From Pseudomonas cyclaminis (GTDB lineage Bacteria; Pseudomonadota; Gammaproteobacteria; Pseudomonadales; Pseudomonadaceae), in the NCBI RefSeq assembly GCF_015163715.1, contig NZ_JADDUM010000032.1:1-44490 (forward strand): a stretch of 44,490 nucleotides of DNA, given 5' to 3'. Every line of letters starts with the position of its first letter. Within the stretch, counting starts at the first letter, position 1. The position numbers were made by a program, and so were the translations under genes. Below, in pieces: positions 1 through 8,945 of this stretch. The notes under the pieces are model-generated. The model saw nothing but the letters and a program-made list of their open reading frames with translations. It was not told where the DNA came from and searched no databases.

Positions 1-440
1 ATTTTCGGCAGCTGATTACCGGCATTAACAAAGTCGGCACCTTTCTGCGTCAACACCACGTTATTGTCGGACAGGCTGTAATAGCCATCCCCATTGGTCC
101 CGGCAGTGAAGCTGATCGTCAGGCCTTCCCGTGGCGTCTCTTCGTCTTTGGCAACAAAAGTGCCCGCAACAGTACCCGCCGCCGCCGTTTCTTCAACAAT
201 GGTGTTAGCCGTGATTTCAATCACCGGCACATCGTTGACCAAGGTCACGGTCGGCTGGCCAGCTGCGTTGGAGTTGAGGCCTTCGGGGTCGGTAACAGTC
301 AGGTCGATTTTCGGCAGTTGATTGCCGGCGTTGACGAAGTCAGCGCCTTTCTGCGTCAGTACAACGGTGTTGTCGACGATGGCGTAGTAGCCATCTTTGT
401 TGTTGTCGCCCGTGAACGTGACCGTCAGTTGGCCAGCCGG
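1..440 (-). repeat. Tandem Ig/cadherin-like repeat units of the adhesin
   Basis: The DNA at about 1-130 and 308-436 aligns as direct copies with a period near 306 bp. Each encodes a unit with an ETP..LTV..T..DG(Y)Y core and a KGADFVNAGNQLPKI ending. The array continues beyond the left edge, as expected for the long central repeat region of LapA-type adhesins. Confidence 0.75.
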
Positions 441-1949
441 CGTTTCTGCATCGCTGATAACAAACGTACCCGCCACGCTGCCTGCGACGGCGGTGTTTTC
501 GACCAGGGTCGTGCCCGTCACGTCGATCACCGGTGCATCGTTGACCGGCGTGATTGTGATCGTCAGCGTGCTGCTCGATCCGGTATTGGTGGTGTAACCG
601 ATCTGCGGCACTTCGCCGCTGTAATCCTTGACCGGGGTGAACACGTACGCGCCATCAGCACCGATGGTGATGGAACCGATACCTTCGATGTCAGCCGTCT
701 GGCCCGCGTTGTAGGTCGTGTTGCCCACTTGGAAGGTGGCGACAGCCAGCACGTTATCGATGTCGCTGTCGTTGCTCAGCACGTTGCCGGTAGCTACGTT
801 ATCTTCGGCGATGGTGTTGGTATCTGCGACCAAGACGCTTGGATCATCCACGGCAACCACAGTGGAAGTGGCTGGCGCGGGATTGATTGCGAGGTTTTCG
901 TAGTTACCGCCGGTCGCCTCGGTGATCGTGACGCTGACGGCCAGGTCCTTGCCATCTGCCAGGTTGGCAGGTGTGTCGGCTGTGACCGTGCCGGTGGTTT
1001 TACCGGCCTCGATGGTGATGCTCAGGTCGTTGGACAGCTTGATCACAACGTCGGTCTGCGCCGCGTTGGTCACGGTCGCGGTGTAGACGATCTGGCCGCC
1101 TTCATTCACCGAAGGGGTTGCGGTCAGGGTGACGGTGGTGGTGTCGATGGTGTCCGCAATCTGCGTGACCGCTGGCGCCGGGTCGGTGGTGATGATCAGG
1201 TTGCCGCCGCCGGAGGTGCCGGCGATGGTGGCGGAGATCGATGAGGCGTCCAGGTAAGGCGTGTCATTGCCGGCGAAGGTGACGTTCAGCACGCCCGAGG
1301 TCTGGCCAGCGGCGATCACAACGGAGAGGCCGTTGGACAAGGTAACGGTCAGGTCGCTGGTCGGTGCCTGGGTGATGAATACGGTGTAAACCACGACGCC
1401 ACCGGCTTCGGTGATGCTCGGCGTGGCGGTCAGGGTGATGGTGACGTTGCGCGGGTCGACGCCGTTATTGTCGGCGCCGGTTTGGGTAGTGCCTACGGCG
1501 TCACCGGCATTCAAGCCGGTCGTGGGGTAGCCGATGGTCGGGTCGACCACGCCTGCGGTGGCTTCCAGCACAACAAAGCTGTGGCCACCCCCTACGGCGC
1601 CGTCTGCGCCTGCGGCGGCCGGGCCGGCAGCGGTGGCTTCGAGGTCTTGGGTCGGGTCGGCGCCGGCAGCGATGGCTTGCTGCAGTTCGGCAACGGACGG
1701 TGCGGCTTGCGCAGTGGCGGCGCTCAGGTCGGTGACAGAATCAGGAGCGTTTGCGCTCCACTGAGTGTCGCGACCCAAATCGATGGTCCGGCCGTCGGCC
1801 AGTTCCAGCGACACAGCGCCCGATGCGCCGGTATCGACTTGCTCACCCGCGAACAGGCGATCCCCTTCTACAAGCAGGCGACGAATCCCTTCCGGGGAAA
1901 CCGCGAACACTTGACCGACAATGCTTTTGACGACCGCAACGCTGCTCAT
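1..1949 (-). CDS. lapA: LapA-type giant cell-surface adhesin, N-terminal part (runs off the left edge)
   Basis: Partial gene: the start is at 1949, preceded by a GGAGAG ribosome site, and the frame stays open to base 1. The first ~110 residues (start MSSVAVVKSIVGQVFAVSPE) look like the LapA retention module that plugs the outer-membrane TolC-like pore. A TAAG sequence at residues 106-109 matches the known cleavage site of the periplasmic protease LapG in LapA. A Gly/Ala-rich linker follows, then Ig/Calx-beta-like repeats (around 950-1440), one VCBS/cadherin-like unit with DTDTIAEDNV-type motifs, and at least two near-identical ~100-residue repeats ending in KGADFVNAGNQLPKI (period about 306 bp). 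The family is exported by LapEBC and holds cells on surfaces while c-di-GMP-bound LapD sequesters LapG. The divergent lapEBC genes support this. The C-terminal secretion signal is outside the window. MapA, a paralogue, is the main alternative. Confidence 0.9.
   Translation of the reverse strand, partial: MSSVAVVKSIVGQVFAVSPEGIRRLLVEGDRLFAGEQVDTGASGAVSLELADGRTIDLGRDTQWSANAPDSVTDLSAATAQAAPSVAELQQAIAAGADPTQDLEATAAGPAAAGADGAVGGGHSFVVLEATAGVVDPTIGYPTTGLNAGDAVGTTQTGADNNGVDPRNVTITLTATPSITEAGGVVVYTVFITQAPTSDLTVTLSNGLSVVIAAGQTSGVLNVTFAGNDTPYLDASSISATIAGTSGGGNLIITTDPAPAVTQIADTIDTTTVTLTATPSVNEGGQIVYTATVTNAAQTDVVIKLSNDLSITIEAGKTTGTVTADTPANLADGKDLAVSVTITEATGGNYENLAINPAPATSTVVAVDDPSVLVADTNTIAEDNVATGNVLSNDSDIDNVLAVATFQVGNTTYNAGQTADIEGIGSITIGADGAYVFTPVKDYSGEVPQIGYTTNTGSSSTLTITITPVNDAPVIDVTGTTLVENTAVAGSVAGTFVISDAETPAGQLTVTFTGDNNKDGYYAIVDNTVVLTQKGADFVNAGNQLPKIDLTVTDPEGLNSNAAGQPTVTLVNDVPVIEITANTIVEETAAAGTVAGTFVAKDEETPREGLTISFTAGTNGDGYYSLSDNNVVLTQKGADFVNAGNQLPK
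1623..1634 (-). other. Predicted LapG cleavage site (TAAG) in the adhesin
   Basis: These bases encode Thr-Ala-Ala-Gly at residues 106-109. In LapA of P. fluorescens LapG cuts within a TAAG motif at nearly the same distance from the N-terminus. Position and residues are seen directly; cleavage is inferred from the family. Confidence 0.7.
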
Positions 1950-2295
1950 AAAAGACTCTCCGTGTATTACCGTTCAGGGGGTATCCATCAAGGAGACCGG
2001 CCCTCTCGCTGGTGCCGATTCAATAGCTGGAGTACTTAATTGCTTTGATAAAACTTTGGCGTCAATATTTTGTTGTCTCGTCAGGAAAATTACTTTTCCG
2101 TCAAGGTATTGACCTATTGGGCGCCATCCTAAACAATCCGCCCGGTAATGTCACATTGATATTTATGCGGCCTCGCGACTTTCTGTTTGCGCCCTCCGGC
2201 GCCCTAGAAAAACGGGCATTTCGAGTTGCCACTCCAATGCAATATTCCAAGTTTGTTGCGGTTTTCAGGCAACCAATCCCCGGGGAAACATCAGA
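1950..2295. promoter_or_regulatory. Divergent lapA/lapE control region with FleQ-box-like sites
   Basis: This 346-bp gap separates divergent lapA and lapE, so it must hold both promoters. It is A/T-richer than its flanks. A perfect dyad GTCAAGGTATTGAC lies at 2100-2113 and agrees at most positions with the FleQ box GTCaNtaaAtTGAC. A weaker relative, GTCAATATTTTG, begins at 2061. FleQ is a c-di-GMP-responsive regulator known to control lapA in pseudomonads. I could not assign -10/-35 boxes with confidence. The short frames here look non-coding. Confidence 0.55.
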
Positions 2296-3648
2296 ATGCG
2301 TTTGCACCTTCTTAAAGCTGTGCCTTTTGCTCTAGCCGCCAGTTTCGTCCAGGCTCAGACCCTGCCCGAAGCCATGCAAGATGCTGTGAAAAACCACCCG
2401 GAGATCCAGGCCGCAATCAATGCGCGCATTGCCGCTGACTATCAGGTCCGAGAGGCCCAGGGTGGTTACCTGCCTAAAGTCGACCTGCTGGGTGGCTATG
2501 GCCGCGAAAGCTCGGACAACACTTCGACCCGTGCCGCCAGCAACAGCCACGACTGGAAAACCCTGAACCGCGGCGAGTCGACCATCCGCCTGCAACAAAA
2601 TTTGTTCCAGGGTTTTGGCACCATCAATGAAGTCGGCCGCCAACAAGCCACCGCCAATTCCCGCGGGTATGCGCTGCTCAATACTTCCGAGCGCACCGCG
2701 CTGACCGTGGCCCAGGTGTATCTGGATGTCTTGACCCGTCGCGAGATGGTGCAACTGGCAGAAGACAACCTGAAGAGCCACGAACGCATTTTTGACCAGA
2801 TCAAGCTGCGCACCAGCCGTGGCGTCGGAAGAATGGCGGACATGGACCAGGCCGAAGCCCGACTGGCTCAGGCGCAGAACAACCTGATCACCGAGCAGAC
2901 CAACCTGGCTGACGCCAACACCAACTTCCTCAGCGTTGTCGGCAAAGAGCCTGATCAGCTGGAACGGCCAATGGGCATCGTGACCGCCCTGCCCGCCAGC
3001 CTGGATGAAGCACGCCGCGCAATGATTGCCGACAGCCCGGTACTGCGCTCGGCCGAATCGGACATCGCCGCTGCCGAGAAGCAGTACGAAGCCGCCAAGT
3101 CGACCTTCTACCCGCGTTTTGATGCGGTGCTGCAACGTTCGGCCAACAACAACATCGGCGGCGAAGAAGGCCATGACAATGGCTACTCCGCGATGCTGAA
3201 CATGCAGTTCAACCTGTACAACGGCGGCAGCGACAAGGCCAGCCTGCAGTCCAAGGCTTCCCAAGCCACCCAGGCGCTGGATATCCGCAACAACGCCCTG
3301 CGTCAGCTGAACGAAGAACTGGGCCTGGCGTGGAACGCTTACAACAATGCCAGCCAGCAAGTGCCCATCGCTCAGCAGTACGTCGACCGCAGCACCAAGG
3401 TGCGCACCTCGTACCAGCAGCAGTTCAGCCTCGGTGAGCGTACACTGCTCGACTTGCTCGACAGCGAGAACGAACTGTTCACCGCTCAGCAGCGTCTGGC
3501 ACAGATCAAAAGCCTCTACGTTTACACCCAGTACCGTATCAAGGCTGACATGGGCCAACTGCTGAGAAGCCAGGGCGTCGTTGCTCCGATGGCATCAGTT
3601 GTGCAAAACGATATTAAACCGTCGGTAAACCTGCCAGGGATGAACTGA
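2296..3648 (+). CDS. lapE: TolC-family outer-membrane channel of the adhesin exporter
   Basis: 450 residues with a signal peptide (MRLHLLKAVPFALAASFVQA, cut near residue 20) and the two-fold repeated OEP domain of TolC proteins: long helical stretches such as TLPEAMQDAVKNHPEIQAA at the N-terminus and LGERTLLDLLDSENELF late in the protein. It should form the trimeric outer-membrane duct that exports the adhesin and that the adhesin N-terminus later plugs. The usual TolC length fits. It is first of three same-strand genes, followed 45 bp later by the ABC transporter, and is divergent from the adhesin. LapE is the expected name in this context; a MapE paralogue is the only real alternative. Confidence 0.9.
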   Translation: MRLHLLKAVPFALAASFVQAQTLPEAMQDAVKNHPEIQAAINARIAADYQVREAQGGYLPKVDLLGGYGRESSDNTSTRAASNSHDWKTLNRGESTIRLQQNLFQGFGTINEVGRQQATANSRGYALLNTSERTALTVAQVYLDVLTRREMVQLAEDNLKSHERIFDQIKLRTSRGVGRMADMDQAEARLAQAQNNLITEQTNLADANTNFLSVVGKEPDQLERPMGIVTALPASLDEARRAMIADSPVLRSAESDIAAAEKQYEAAKSTFYPRFDAVLQRSANNNIGGEEGHDNGYSAMLNMQFNLYNGGSDKASLQSKASQATQALDIRNNALRQLNEELGLAWNAYNNASQQVPIAQQYVDRSTKVRTSYQQQFSLGERTLLDLLDSENELFTAQQRLAQIKSLYVYTQYRIKADMGQLLRSQGVVAPMASVVQNDIKPSVNLPGMN

Positions 3649-3693
3649 TTCTTGACGGCGTTGGACCACACAACCGTTTAAGAGAGAGTCAGC

Positions 3694-5847
3694 TTGGATT
3701 CTGAAATAGGTTTGGCGCCACTTCACCATGACCCCCGCGCTCAGCATGACGACCCATTGCTAGATGGGTTGTTGGCTCTCTGCTCGCTGCATTACAAGCC
3801 TGCCAGCCGGGCCATGCTGACCACCGGCCTGCCCTTGGCGGGGCAGCGCCTGAGCCCCGACTTGCTGCCGCGCGCAGCAGCCCGGGCGGGTTTGCAGGGG
3901 CGTTTGCTGCAGCGCAAGCTGGAGCAGATCCCGTCCATCGCATTGCCGGCCTTGCTGCTATTAAAGGAAGGACGCAGTGCGGTGCTGTTGGGATGGGAAG
4001 GTGATACCGCCCGCCTGCTGCTCAGCGAAAGCGACGGCGGCGAAGTCCAGGTCACCCGCGAGGCGCTGACTCAGGATTACAGCGGTCGAGTGTTCTTCGC
4101 CCAACCCCAGCATAAATTTGACGTCACCAGCGGCACGCTGATCCCCCGCGCACGCTCGTGGTTCAAAGACACCCTCAAACGCTCCCGCTGGCTGTATGCC
4201 GATGCCATCGCCGCGAGCCTGGTGATCAACCTGATCGCCCTGGCTGCGCCGTTGTTTGTCATGAACGTGTACGACCGCGTGGTGCCGAACCAGGCCACCG
4301 CCACCCTGTGGGTGCTGGCCATCGGTATTTGTGGCGCCTACCTGTTCGATCTGCTGCTCAAGATGATGCGCAGCCTGTGCCTGGACCTTGCGGGCAAGAA
4401 AACCGACCTGATCATCTCCGCGACGCTGTTCGAGCGCATCGTGGGCATGTCGATGAAAATGCGCCCGGCACGCGTCGGCAGCTACGCCTCCAACATCCAC
4501 GAGTTTCAGGGGATGCGCGACTTCCTCACCTCCCTGACCCTCACCAGCCTGATCGATCTGCCCTTTACCCTGATCATCCTCGGCGTGATCGCGTTGCTTG
4601 GGGGCCACTTGGTGTGGATTCCCATCGTCGCCTTCCCGCTCGCCCTGGGCATCGGCCACTTCCTGCAAAAACCGCTGACGACCACCCTTGAGCGCACCAT
4701 GGCCCTGGGTGCCGAGCGTCAGTCGAGCCTGATCGAGACCCTCGCCGGGCTGGACGCGGTGAAGGTCAACAACGCCGAAAGCGAACGCCAGTACCAGTGG
4801 GAACAAACCATTGGCACCCTCAGCCGCCTGGAACTGCGGGTCAAAGTGCTGTCCGGCCTGGCGATGAACATCACCTTGCTGATCCAGCAAGTGGCGGGCG
4901 TGGCGATGATTATCTTCGGCGTGTACCAGATCATCGACGGCACCCTCAGCATGGGCGGCCTGGTGGCGTGCTACATGCTCAGCGGTCGCGCACTCGGCCC
5001 GCTGGCCCAGCTGTCGGGCCTGCTGACGCGCTACCAGCAAGCCAAGGTAACGATGGTCTCGGTGGACCAGATGATGGAGCTGCCGCAAGAGCGCAACTTC
5101 GACGAACGCCCGCTCAGCCGCAAAACCCTGCAAGGCGCGATGACGTTCCGCGAGGTCGACTTCACTTACCCGAACCAGCAAAACCTGGCCCTGCGCGGCA
5201 TCAACCTGACTGTCCGCCCTGGGGAAAAAATCGGCATCATCGGCCGCAGCGGCTCGGGCAAAAGCTCGCTGGCCAAGCTGCTGGTGGGCCTGTATCAACC
5301 GGACTCCGGCTCGTTGCTGGTGGACGGTGTCGACATCCGCCAGATCGACGTCAGCGAATTGCGCCACAACATCGGCTACGTCGCCCAGGACATCCAACTG
5401 CTGGCCGGCACCTTGCGAGACAACCTGGTCTCGGGCGCCCGCTACGTGGACGACGAGATGGTGCTGCAAGCCGCAGAACTCGCCGGCGTGCATGAATTCG
5501 CCAGGCTGCACCCACAAGGATACGAGCTGCAAGTGGGCGAGCGCGGGCAGAACCTCTCCGGCGGTCAACGCCAGAACGTCGCCCTGGCCCGTGCGCTGCT
5601 GCTGAACCCGCCAATCCTGTTGCTGGACGAACCGACCAGCGCCATGGACAACACCGGTGAAGAGCGCCTCAAGCAGCGCTTGCAGTCGGTGATCGAAAAC
5701 AAGACGGTGATTCTCGTCACCCACCGTGCTTCGCTGTTGAGCCTGGTCGATCGCCTGCTGGTGATCGACCGTGGCCAGATCCTCGCAGACGGTCCAAAAG
5801 CGGCCGTTATGGAAGCGCTGAAAAAGGGGCAGATCAGTGTTGCTTAA
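3694..5847 (+). CDS. lapB: Type I secretion ABC transporter (permease/ATPase) for the adhesin
   Basis: 717 residues from a TTG start at 3694, seven bases behind an AGAGAGAG ribosome site; no ATG start fits. The N-terminal ~140 residues resemble a C39-like domain with no Cys-His catalytic pair, as in exporters of large adhesins and RTX proteins, where it binds rather than cuts substrate. A six-helix ABC membrane domain follows (hydrophobic segments about 165-430), then the ATPase: Walker A GRSGSGKS at 517-524, signature LSGGQ at 621-625, Walker B LLLDEP with D645/E646 and a VTHR switch. It powers export through the inner membrane with LapC and LapE. Its last 11 bases overlap lapC. Confidence 0.92.
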   Translation: MDSEIGLAPLHHDPRAQHDDPLLDGLLALCSLHYKPASRAMLTTGLPLAGQRLSPDLLPRAAARAGLQGRLLQRKLEQIPSIALPALLLLKEGRSAVLLGWEGDTARLLLSESDGGEVQVTREALTQDYSGRVFFAQPQHKFDVTSGTLIPRARSWFKDTLKRSRWLYADAIAASLVINLIALAAPLFVMNVYDRVVPNQATATLWVLAIGICGAYLFDLLLKMMRSLCLDLAGKKTDLIISATLFERIVGMSMKMRPARVGSYASNIHEFQGMRDFLTSLTLTSLIDLPFTLIILGVIALLGGHLVWIPIVAFPLALGIGHFLQKPLTTTLERTMALGAERQSSLIETLAGLDAVKVNNAESERQYQWEQTIGTLSRLELRVKVLSGLAMNITLLIQQVAGVAMIIFGVYQIIDGTLSMGGLVACYMLSGRALGPLAQLSGLLTRYQQAKVTMVSVDQMMELPQERNFDERPLSRKTLQGAMTFREVDFTYPNQQNLALRGINLTVRPGEKIGIIGRSGSGKSSLAKLLVGLYQPDSGSLLVDGVDIRQIDVSELRHNIGYVAQDIQLLAGTLRDNLVSGARYVDDEMVLQAAELAGVHEFARLHPQGYELQVGERGQNLSGGQRQNVALARALLLNPPILLLDEPTSAMDNTGEERLKQRLQSVIENKTVILVTHRASLLSLVDRLLVIDRGQILADGPKAAVMEALKKGQISVA

Positions 5848-7213
5848 GTCCGGCCCAGGCCGTTGGAAAGACGTCATCTTCCGCTACTTCAAGGGCAGCG
5901 CCTCGCTCGACGGTCAGCCACTGCCCGAAGTCGAAAAGGCACTGATCGACGACGCACCCCGCATCGTGCGCCTGACCATTTGGGCCGTGATCGGCTTCTT
6001 CGTATTCCTGGTCCTGTGGGCGCACTTCGCGATCATCGACGAAGTGACCAAGGGCGAAGGCAAGGCAATCCCCTCGTCGCGCATCCAGAAGATCCAGAAC
6101 CTGGAGGGCGGCATCGTCGCCCAGATCTACGTGCACGAAGGCCAGATCGTCGAAGCCGGCGCGCCGCTGATCCGGCTGGATGACACCCGATTTGCCTCCA
6201 ACGTCGGCGAAACCGAAGCCGACCGCGTGGCCATGGAACTGCGCGTGGAGCGTCTCAGCGCGGAAGTCGACAACCGCCCACTGAACATCACCGATGCCGC
6301 ACGCAAAGCCGTGCCCAACCAGGCCTCGAACGAAGAATCGCTGTACCTCAGCCGCCGCCAGCAACTGGCAGACGAGATTGGCGGGCTGCAACAACAACTG
6401 CTGCAACGCCAGCAAGAGTTGCGCGAGTTCAGCTCCAAGCAGGAGCAGTACCGCAACAGCCTGAACCTGCTGCGCCAGGAGATCGGCATGTCCGAACCCC
6501 TGGTACAACAAGGCGCCATCTCACCGGTCGAAGTGTTGCGCCTCAAACGCTCGGAAGTTGAAACCCGCGGCATGCTCGACGGCACCACCCTGGCCATCCC
6601 CCGCGCCCAGGCCGCCATCAACGAAGTGCAGCGCAAAGTCGACGAAACCCGCGGCAAATTCCGCAGCGAAGCCCTGGCCCAGCTGAACGAAGCCCGCACC
6701 AACCTGAGCAAGGCCCAAGCCACGTCCAAAGGCCTGGAAGACCGCGTCAGCCGCACCATGGTCACCTCCCCCGTGCGCGGCATCGTCAAGCAGATGCTGG
6801 TCAACACCGTCGGCGGCGTGATCCAGCCCGGCAGCGACATGGCCGAAGTCGTCCCACTGGACGACACCCTGCTGGTCGAAGCAAAAATCCGCCCACAAGA
6901 CATCGCCTTCCTGCACCCCGGCCAGGAAGCCATGATCAAATTCACCGCCTACGACTACACCATCTACGGCGGCCTCAAAGGCAAACTCGAAACCATCGGC
7001 GCCGACACCGTGATGGATGAAGAGAAGAAAAACACCTTCTACATCATCAAACTGCGCACCGACCGCAGCCACCTGGGCACCGATGAGAAGCCGCTGCTGA
7101 TCATCCCCGGCATGGTGGCCTCGGTGGACATCATCACCGGCAAGAAGAGCATCCTGAGCTACCTGCTCAAACCCATCATCAAATCCCGTGCAGAAGCGAT
7201 GCACGAGCGTTGA
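5837..7213 (+). CDS. lapC: HlyD-family periplasmic adaptor of the adhesin exporter
   Basis: 458 residues from a GTG start at 5837 that overlaps lapB by 11 bp, with AAGGGG upstream; the overlap implies translational coupling. It has one transmembrane helix near residues 38-58 (TIWAVIGFFVFLVLWAHFAII), a lipoyl-like half-motif (NLEGGIVAQIYVHEGQIVEAG), a long Gln/Glu/Leu-rich coiled coil, the second lipoyl half (VTSPVRGIVKQMLVNTVGG) and a C-terminal beta domain (LRTDRSHLG). This is the standard membrane-fusion protein of type I secretion, bridging LapB and LapE. The lapD-lapG regulator pair does not follow it; a tRNA gene and a mobile island do. Confidence 0.92.
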   Translation: MLLKSGPGRWKDVIFRYFKGSASLDGQPLPEVEKALIDDAPRIVRLTIWAVIGFFVFLVLWAHFAIIDEVTKGEGKAIPSSRIQKIQNLEGGIVAQIYVHEGQIVEAGAPLIRLDDTRFASNVGETEADRVAMELRVERLSAEVDNRPLNITDAARKAVPNQASNEESLYLSRRQQLADEIGGLQQQLLQRQQELREFSSKQEQYRNSLNLLRQEIGMSEPLVQQGAISPVEVLRLKRSEVETRGMLDGTTLAIPRAQAAINEVQRKVDETRGKFRSEALAQLNEARTNLSKAQATSKGLEDRVSRTMVTSPVRGIVKQMLVNTVGGVIQPGSDMAEVVPLDDTLLVEAKIRPQDIAFLHPGQEAMIKFTAYDYTIYGGLKGKLETIGADTVMDEEKKNTFYIIKLRTDRSHLGTDEKPLLIIPGMVASVDIITGKKSILSYLLKPIIKSRAEAMHER

Positions 7214-7292
7214 TTCTGGACGGGTGAGGCGGATAAATGAGGGGAGATTTGCGAAAACTTGGGTTTTCGCAAAAATAGTCAGATTTCAGGGG

Positions 7293-7320
7293 TTTACAGA
7301 ACCTTTTCAGTCGCTATAAT
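7293..7320 (+). promoter_or_regulatory. Sigma70-type promoter of tRNA-Thr
   Basis: TTTACA at 7293-7298 and TATAAT at 7315-7320 are separated by 16 bp, and the mature tRNA begins 15 bp after the -10 box. It is the cleanest sigma70 match seen in the window. Confidence 0.8.
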
Positions 7321-7334
7321 CGTCGCCCTAACAC

Positions 7335-7410
<76 letters not shown>

Positions 7411-7415
7411 CACAA

Positions 7416-7479
7416 GGTTCCAGAGAAGGCTTTCAAAATCTCTGGAACCCCCGAAAACCCGCCTTCTGGCGGGTTTTTT
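7416..7479 (+). terminator. Two hairpins after tRNA-Thr, the second an intrinsic terminator
   Basis: A perfect 11-bp inverted repeat (GGTTCCAGAGA, 7416-7426 with 7439-7449) is followed by AAAACCCGCC-TTCT-GGCGGGTTTT at 7454-7477 running into T's. The second has the stem and U-tract of a Rho-independent terminator for the tRNA transcript. If attL is right, these lie on the island side. Confidence 0.75.
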
Positions 7480-7531
7480 CGTTTTGGCGTTCCATCGGTT
7501 TCCGTCAGAAACTGGTGGATTCCAACCGTTT

Positions 7532-8466
7532 TAAGGGTAGAGTTTGGGATACAGGTCACTTCGATAAAAGGGAGTACCCTTATGTCGCGCACCACAGCTC
7601 CGCTCTCCGACGCAGCTTGCCGCTTGGCAAAACCTACAGACCGCGCCTACAAGCTTTTCGACGGCGATGGCCTCTACCTCCTAGTCCAACCCAATGGCCG
7701 CAAAGGCTGGCGGCTCCGTTACGTCAAACCTGACGGACGGGAAGGACTGACCTCGTTCGGCAACTATCCCGTCATTGGCCTCGCCGATGCGCGCCGCAAG
7801 CGCTTGGAGGTAAAGCGAATGCTGGCGGATGGCATTGATCCCATAGAGACCAAGCACCAAGCCAAGGCGGAAGCCGTGATCAAAGGCAGAACCTTTGAAA
7901 GCGTTGCGCTGGACTGGCACACGGAAATGTCGGCCAAGTGGGCACCAGGCCACTCCAAGACTGTGATGAGCCGCCTCAAAACCCACGTGTTCCCGCTGAT
8001 CGGCGCCCGCGCCATTGTTGATCTCGACACCCATGACCTCACGCAGCCCTTGGAAGCGATCAAGAAGCGCGGAACGATCGACGTTGCTTTAAGGGTACAA
8101 AACTACCTGCAGAGCATCATGCGCGAGGCAAAGCGCCTCCGGCTTATCACCATAAACCCTGCTTACGACCTCGAAGGCTCGATCAAGGCCCCGCGGGTGG
8201 TGCATCGCCCCGCTCTACCCTTATCGCGACTGCCGGAACTGCAGGAGCGGATCGACACCTATAAAGGCCGGGCACTTACCCGTCTGACGGTGATGCTGTC
8301 GCTGCATGTGTTTGTACGATCCAGCGAGCTGCGTTTCGCACGCTGGAGCGAGTTCGACCTCAAGCGCGGCACCTGGGAGATACCGGACACTCGACCCGCG
8401 CTGGAAGGAGTACCCTTTTCCACAAGGGGTACGAAGATGGCAGGGGATATCCATTTAGTACCCTTA
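7532..8466. repeat. Recurrent 9-bp motif GTACCCTTA/TAAGGGTAC in and before the integrase gene
   Basis: Exact copies lie at 7574-7582, 8090-8098 (reverse) and 8458-8466. One-mismatch copies lie at 7532-7540 (TAAGGGTAG), 8215-8223 (CTACCCTTA), 8410-8418 (GTACCCTTT) and 8424-8432 (AAGGGGTAC). Both orientations occur, and inside the gene the motif falls in different codon contexts (LRVQ, LPLS, GVPF, RGTK, LVPLS), so it is not one repeated peptide. Candidates are integrase arm sites or operator sites. Confidence 0.6.
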
Positions 8467-8904
8467 TCGCCGCAAGCAGTGGCGCTACTCGAAAAAATCC
8501 ATGCACTCACAGGCAAATTCGCATTGGTCTTCGCAGGGGATGCCAAACCCTGGAAGCCCATGTCCGAAAATACCGTGAACAACGCGCTTCGGACGATGGG
8601 ATACGACACCAAAACCGATATCTGCGGGCATGGATTTCGTTCGATGGCCTGTAGCGCACTGATCGAGTCAGGATTGTGGTCGGAGACAGCTATTGAACGG
8701 CAGATGAGCCACAAGGAGCGCAACAACGTCCGCGCCGCTTACATCCACAAGGCCGAGTTCATCGAGGAGCGCAGGCTGATCATGAACTGGTGGAGCCGGT
8801 ACCTGGAGGCCAACCTGCAGGAGCATGTCACTCCACACGAATTCGCGAACCAGACCGGACCGAACGTCACTCGCTTAAAAGCAAAACGTGGCGCAACTGA
8901 GTAA
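7582..8904 (+). CDS. P4-type tyrosine integrase of the tRNA-Thr island
   Basis: 440 residues. The ATG at 7582 is chosen because AAGGGAG lies eight bases upstream; the frame is open earlier but without a good ribosome site. The N-terminus is an arm-binding DUF4102-type domain (DGDGLYLLVQPNGRKGWRLRY, then GLADARRK). A SAM-like core-binding domain (about 105-205) and the catalytic domain follow. All key residues are visible: R246 (VRSSELR), H350 and R353 (HGFR), H377 (MSHKE) and nucleophile Y387 (AAYIHKAEF). It should integrate and excise the island at the adjacent tRNA gene. The gene and its leader carry seven copies of a 9-bp motif (separate entry), and the ribosome site lies within an AAGGG-AGTA-CCCTT dyad, which suggests self-regulation. 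Confidence 0.93.
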   Translation: MSRTTAPLSDAACRLAKPTDRAYKLFDGDGLYLLVQPNGRKGWRLRYVKPDGREGLTSFGNYPVIGLADARRKRLEVKRMLADGIDPIETKHQAKAEAVIKGRTFESVALDWHTEMSAKWAPGHSKTVMSRLKTHVFPLIGARAIVDLDTHDLTQPLEAIKKRGTIDVALRVQNYLQSIMREAKRLRLITINPAYDLEGSIKAPRVVHRPALPLSRLPELQERIDTYKGRALTRLTVMLSLHVFVRSSELRFARWSEFDLKRGTWEIPDTRPALEGVPFSTRGTKMAGDIHLVPLSPQAVALLEKIHALTGKFALVFAGDAKPWKPMSENTVNNALRTMGYDTKTDICGHGFRSMACSALIESGLWSETAIERQMSHKERNNVRAAYIHKAEFIEERRLIMNWWSRYLEANLQEHVTPHEFANQTGPNVTRLKAKRGATE

Positions 8905-8945
8905 GCGCTCGGTCTTTATATCTCAGTGATCCGCTTGTCCACGCG

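Noticed and set aside
318..1244. A 308-codon open frame on the + strand opposite the adhesin
   Set aside because: It is the antisense shadow of the repetitive lapA frame, which has a good start, ribosome site and family motifs.
3961..5877. A 638-codon minus-strand frame opposite lapB
   Set aside because: Its composition (Gln, His, Asp and Val rich) is that of antisense frames in GC-rich DNA, and lapB has complete ABC motifs.
8410..8466. A CRISPR-like array from the closely spaced GTACCCTT motifs
   Set aside because: The repeats are 9 bp, in both orientations, and lie inside a coding sequence; nothing resembles CRISPR spacing or cas genes.
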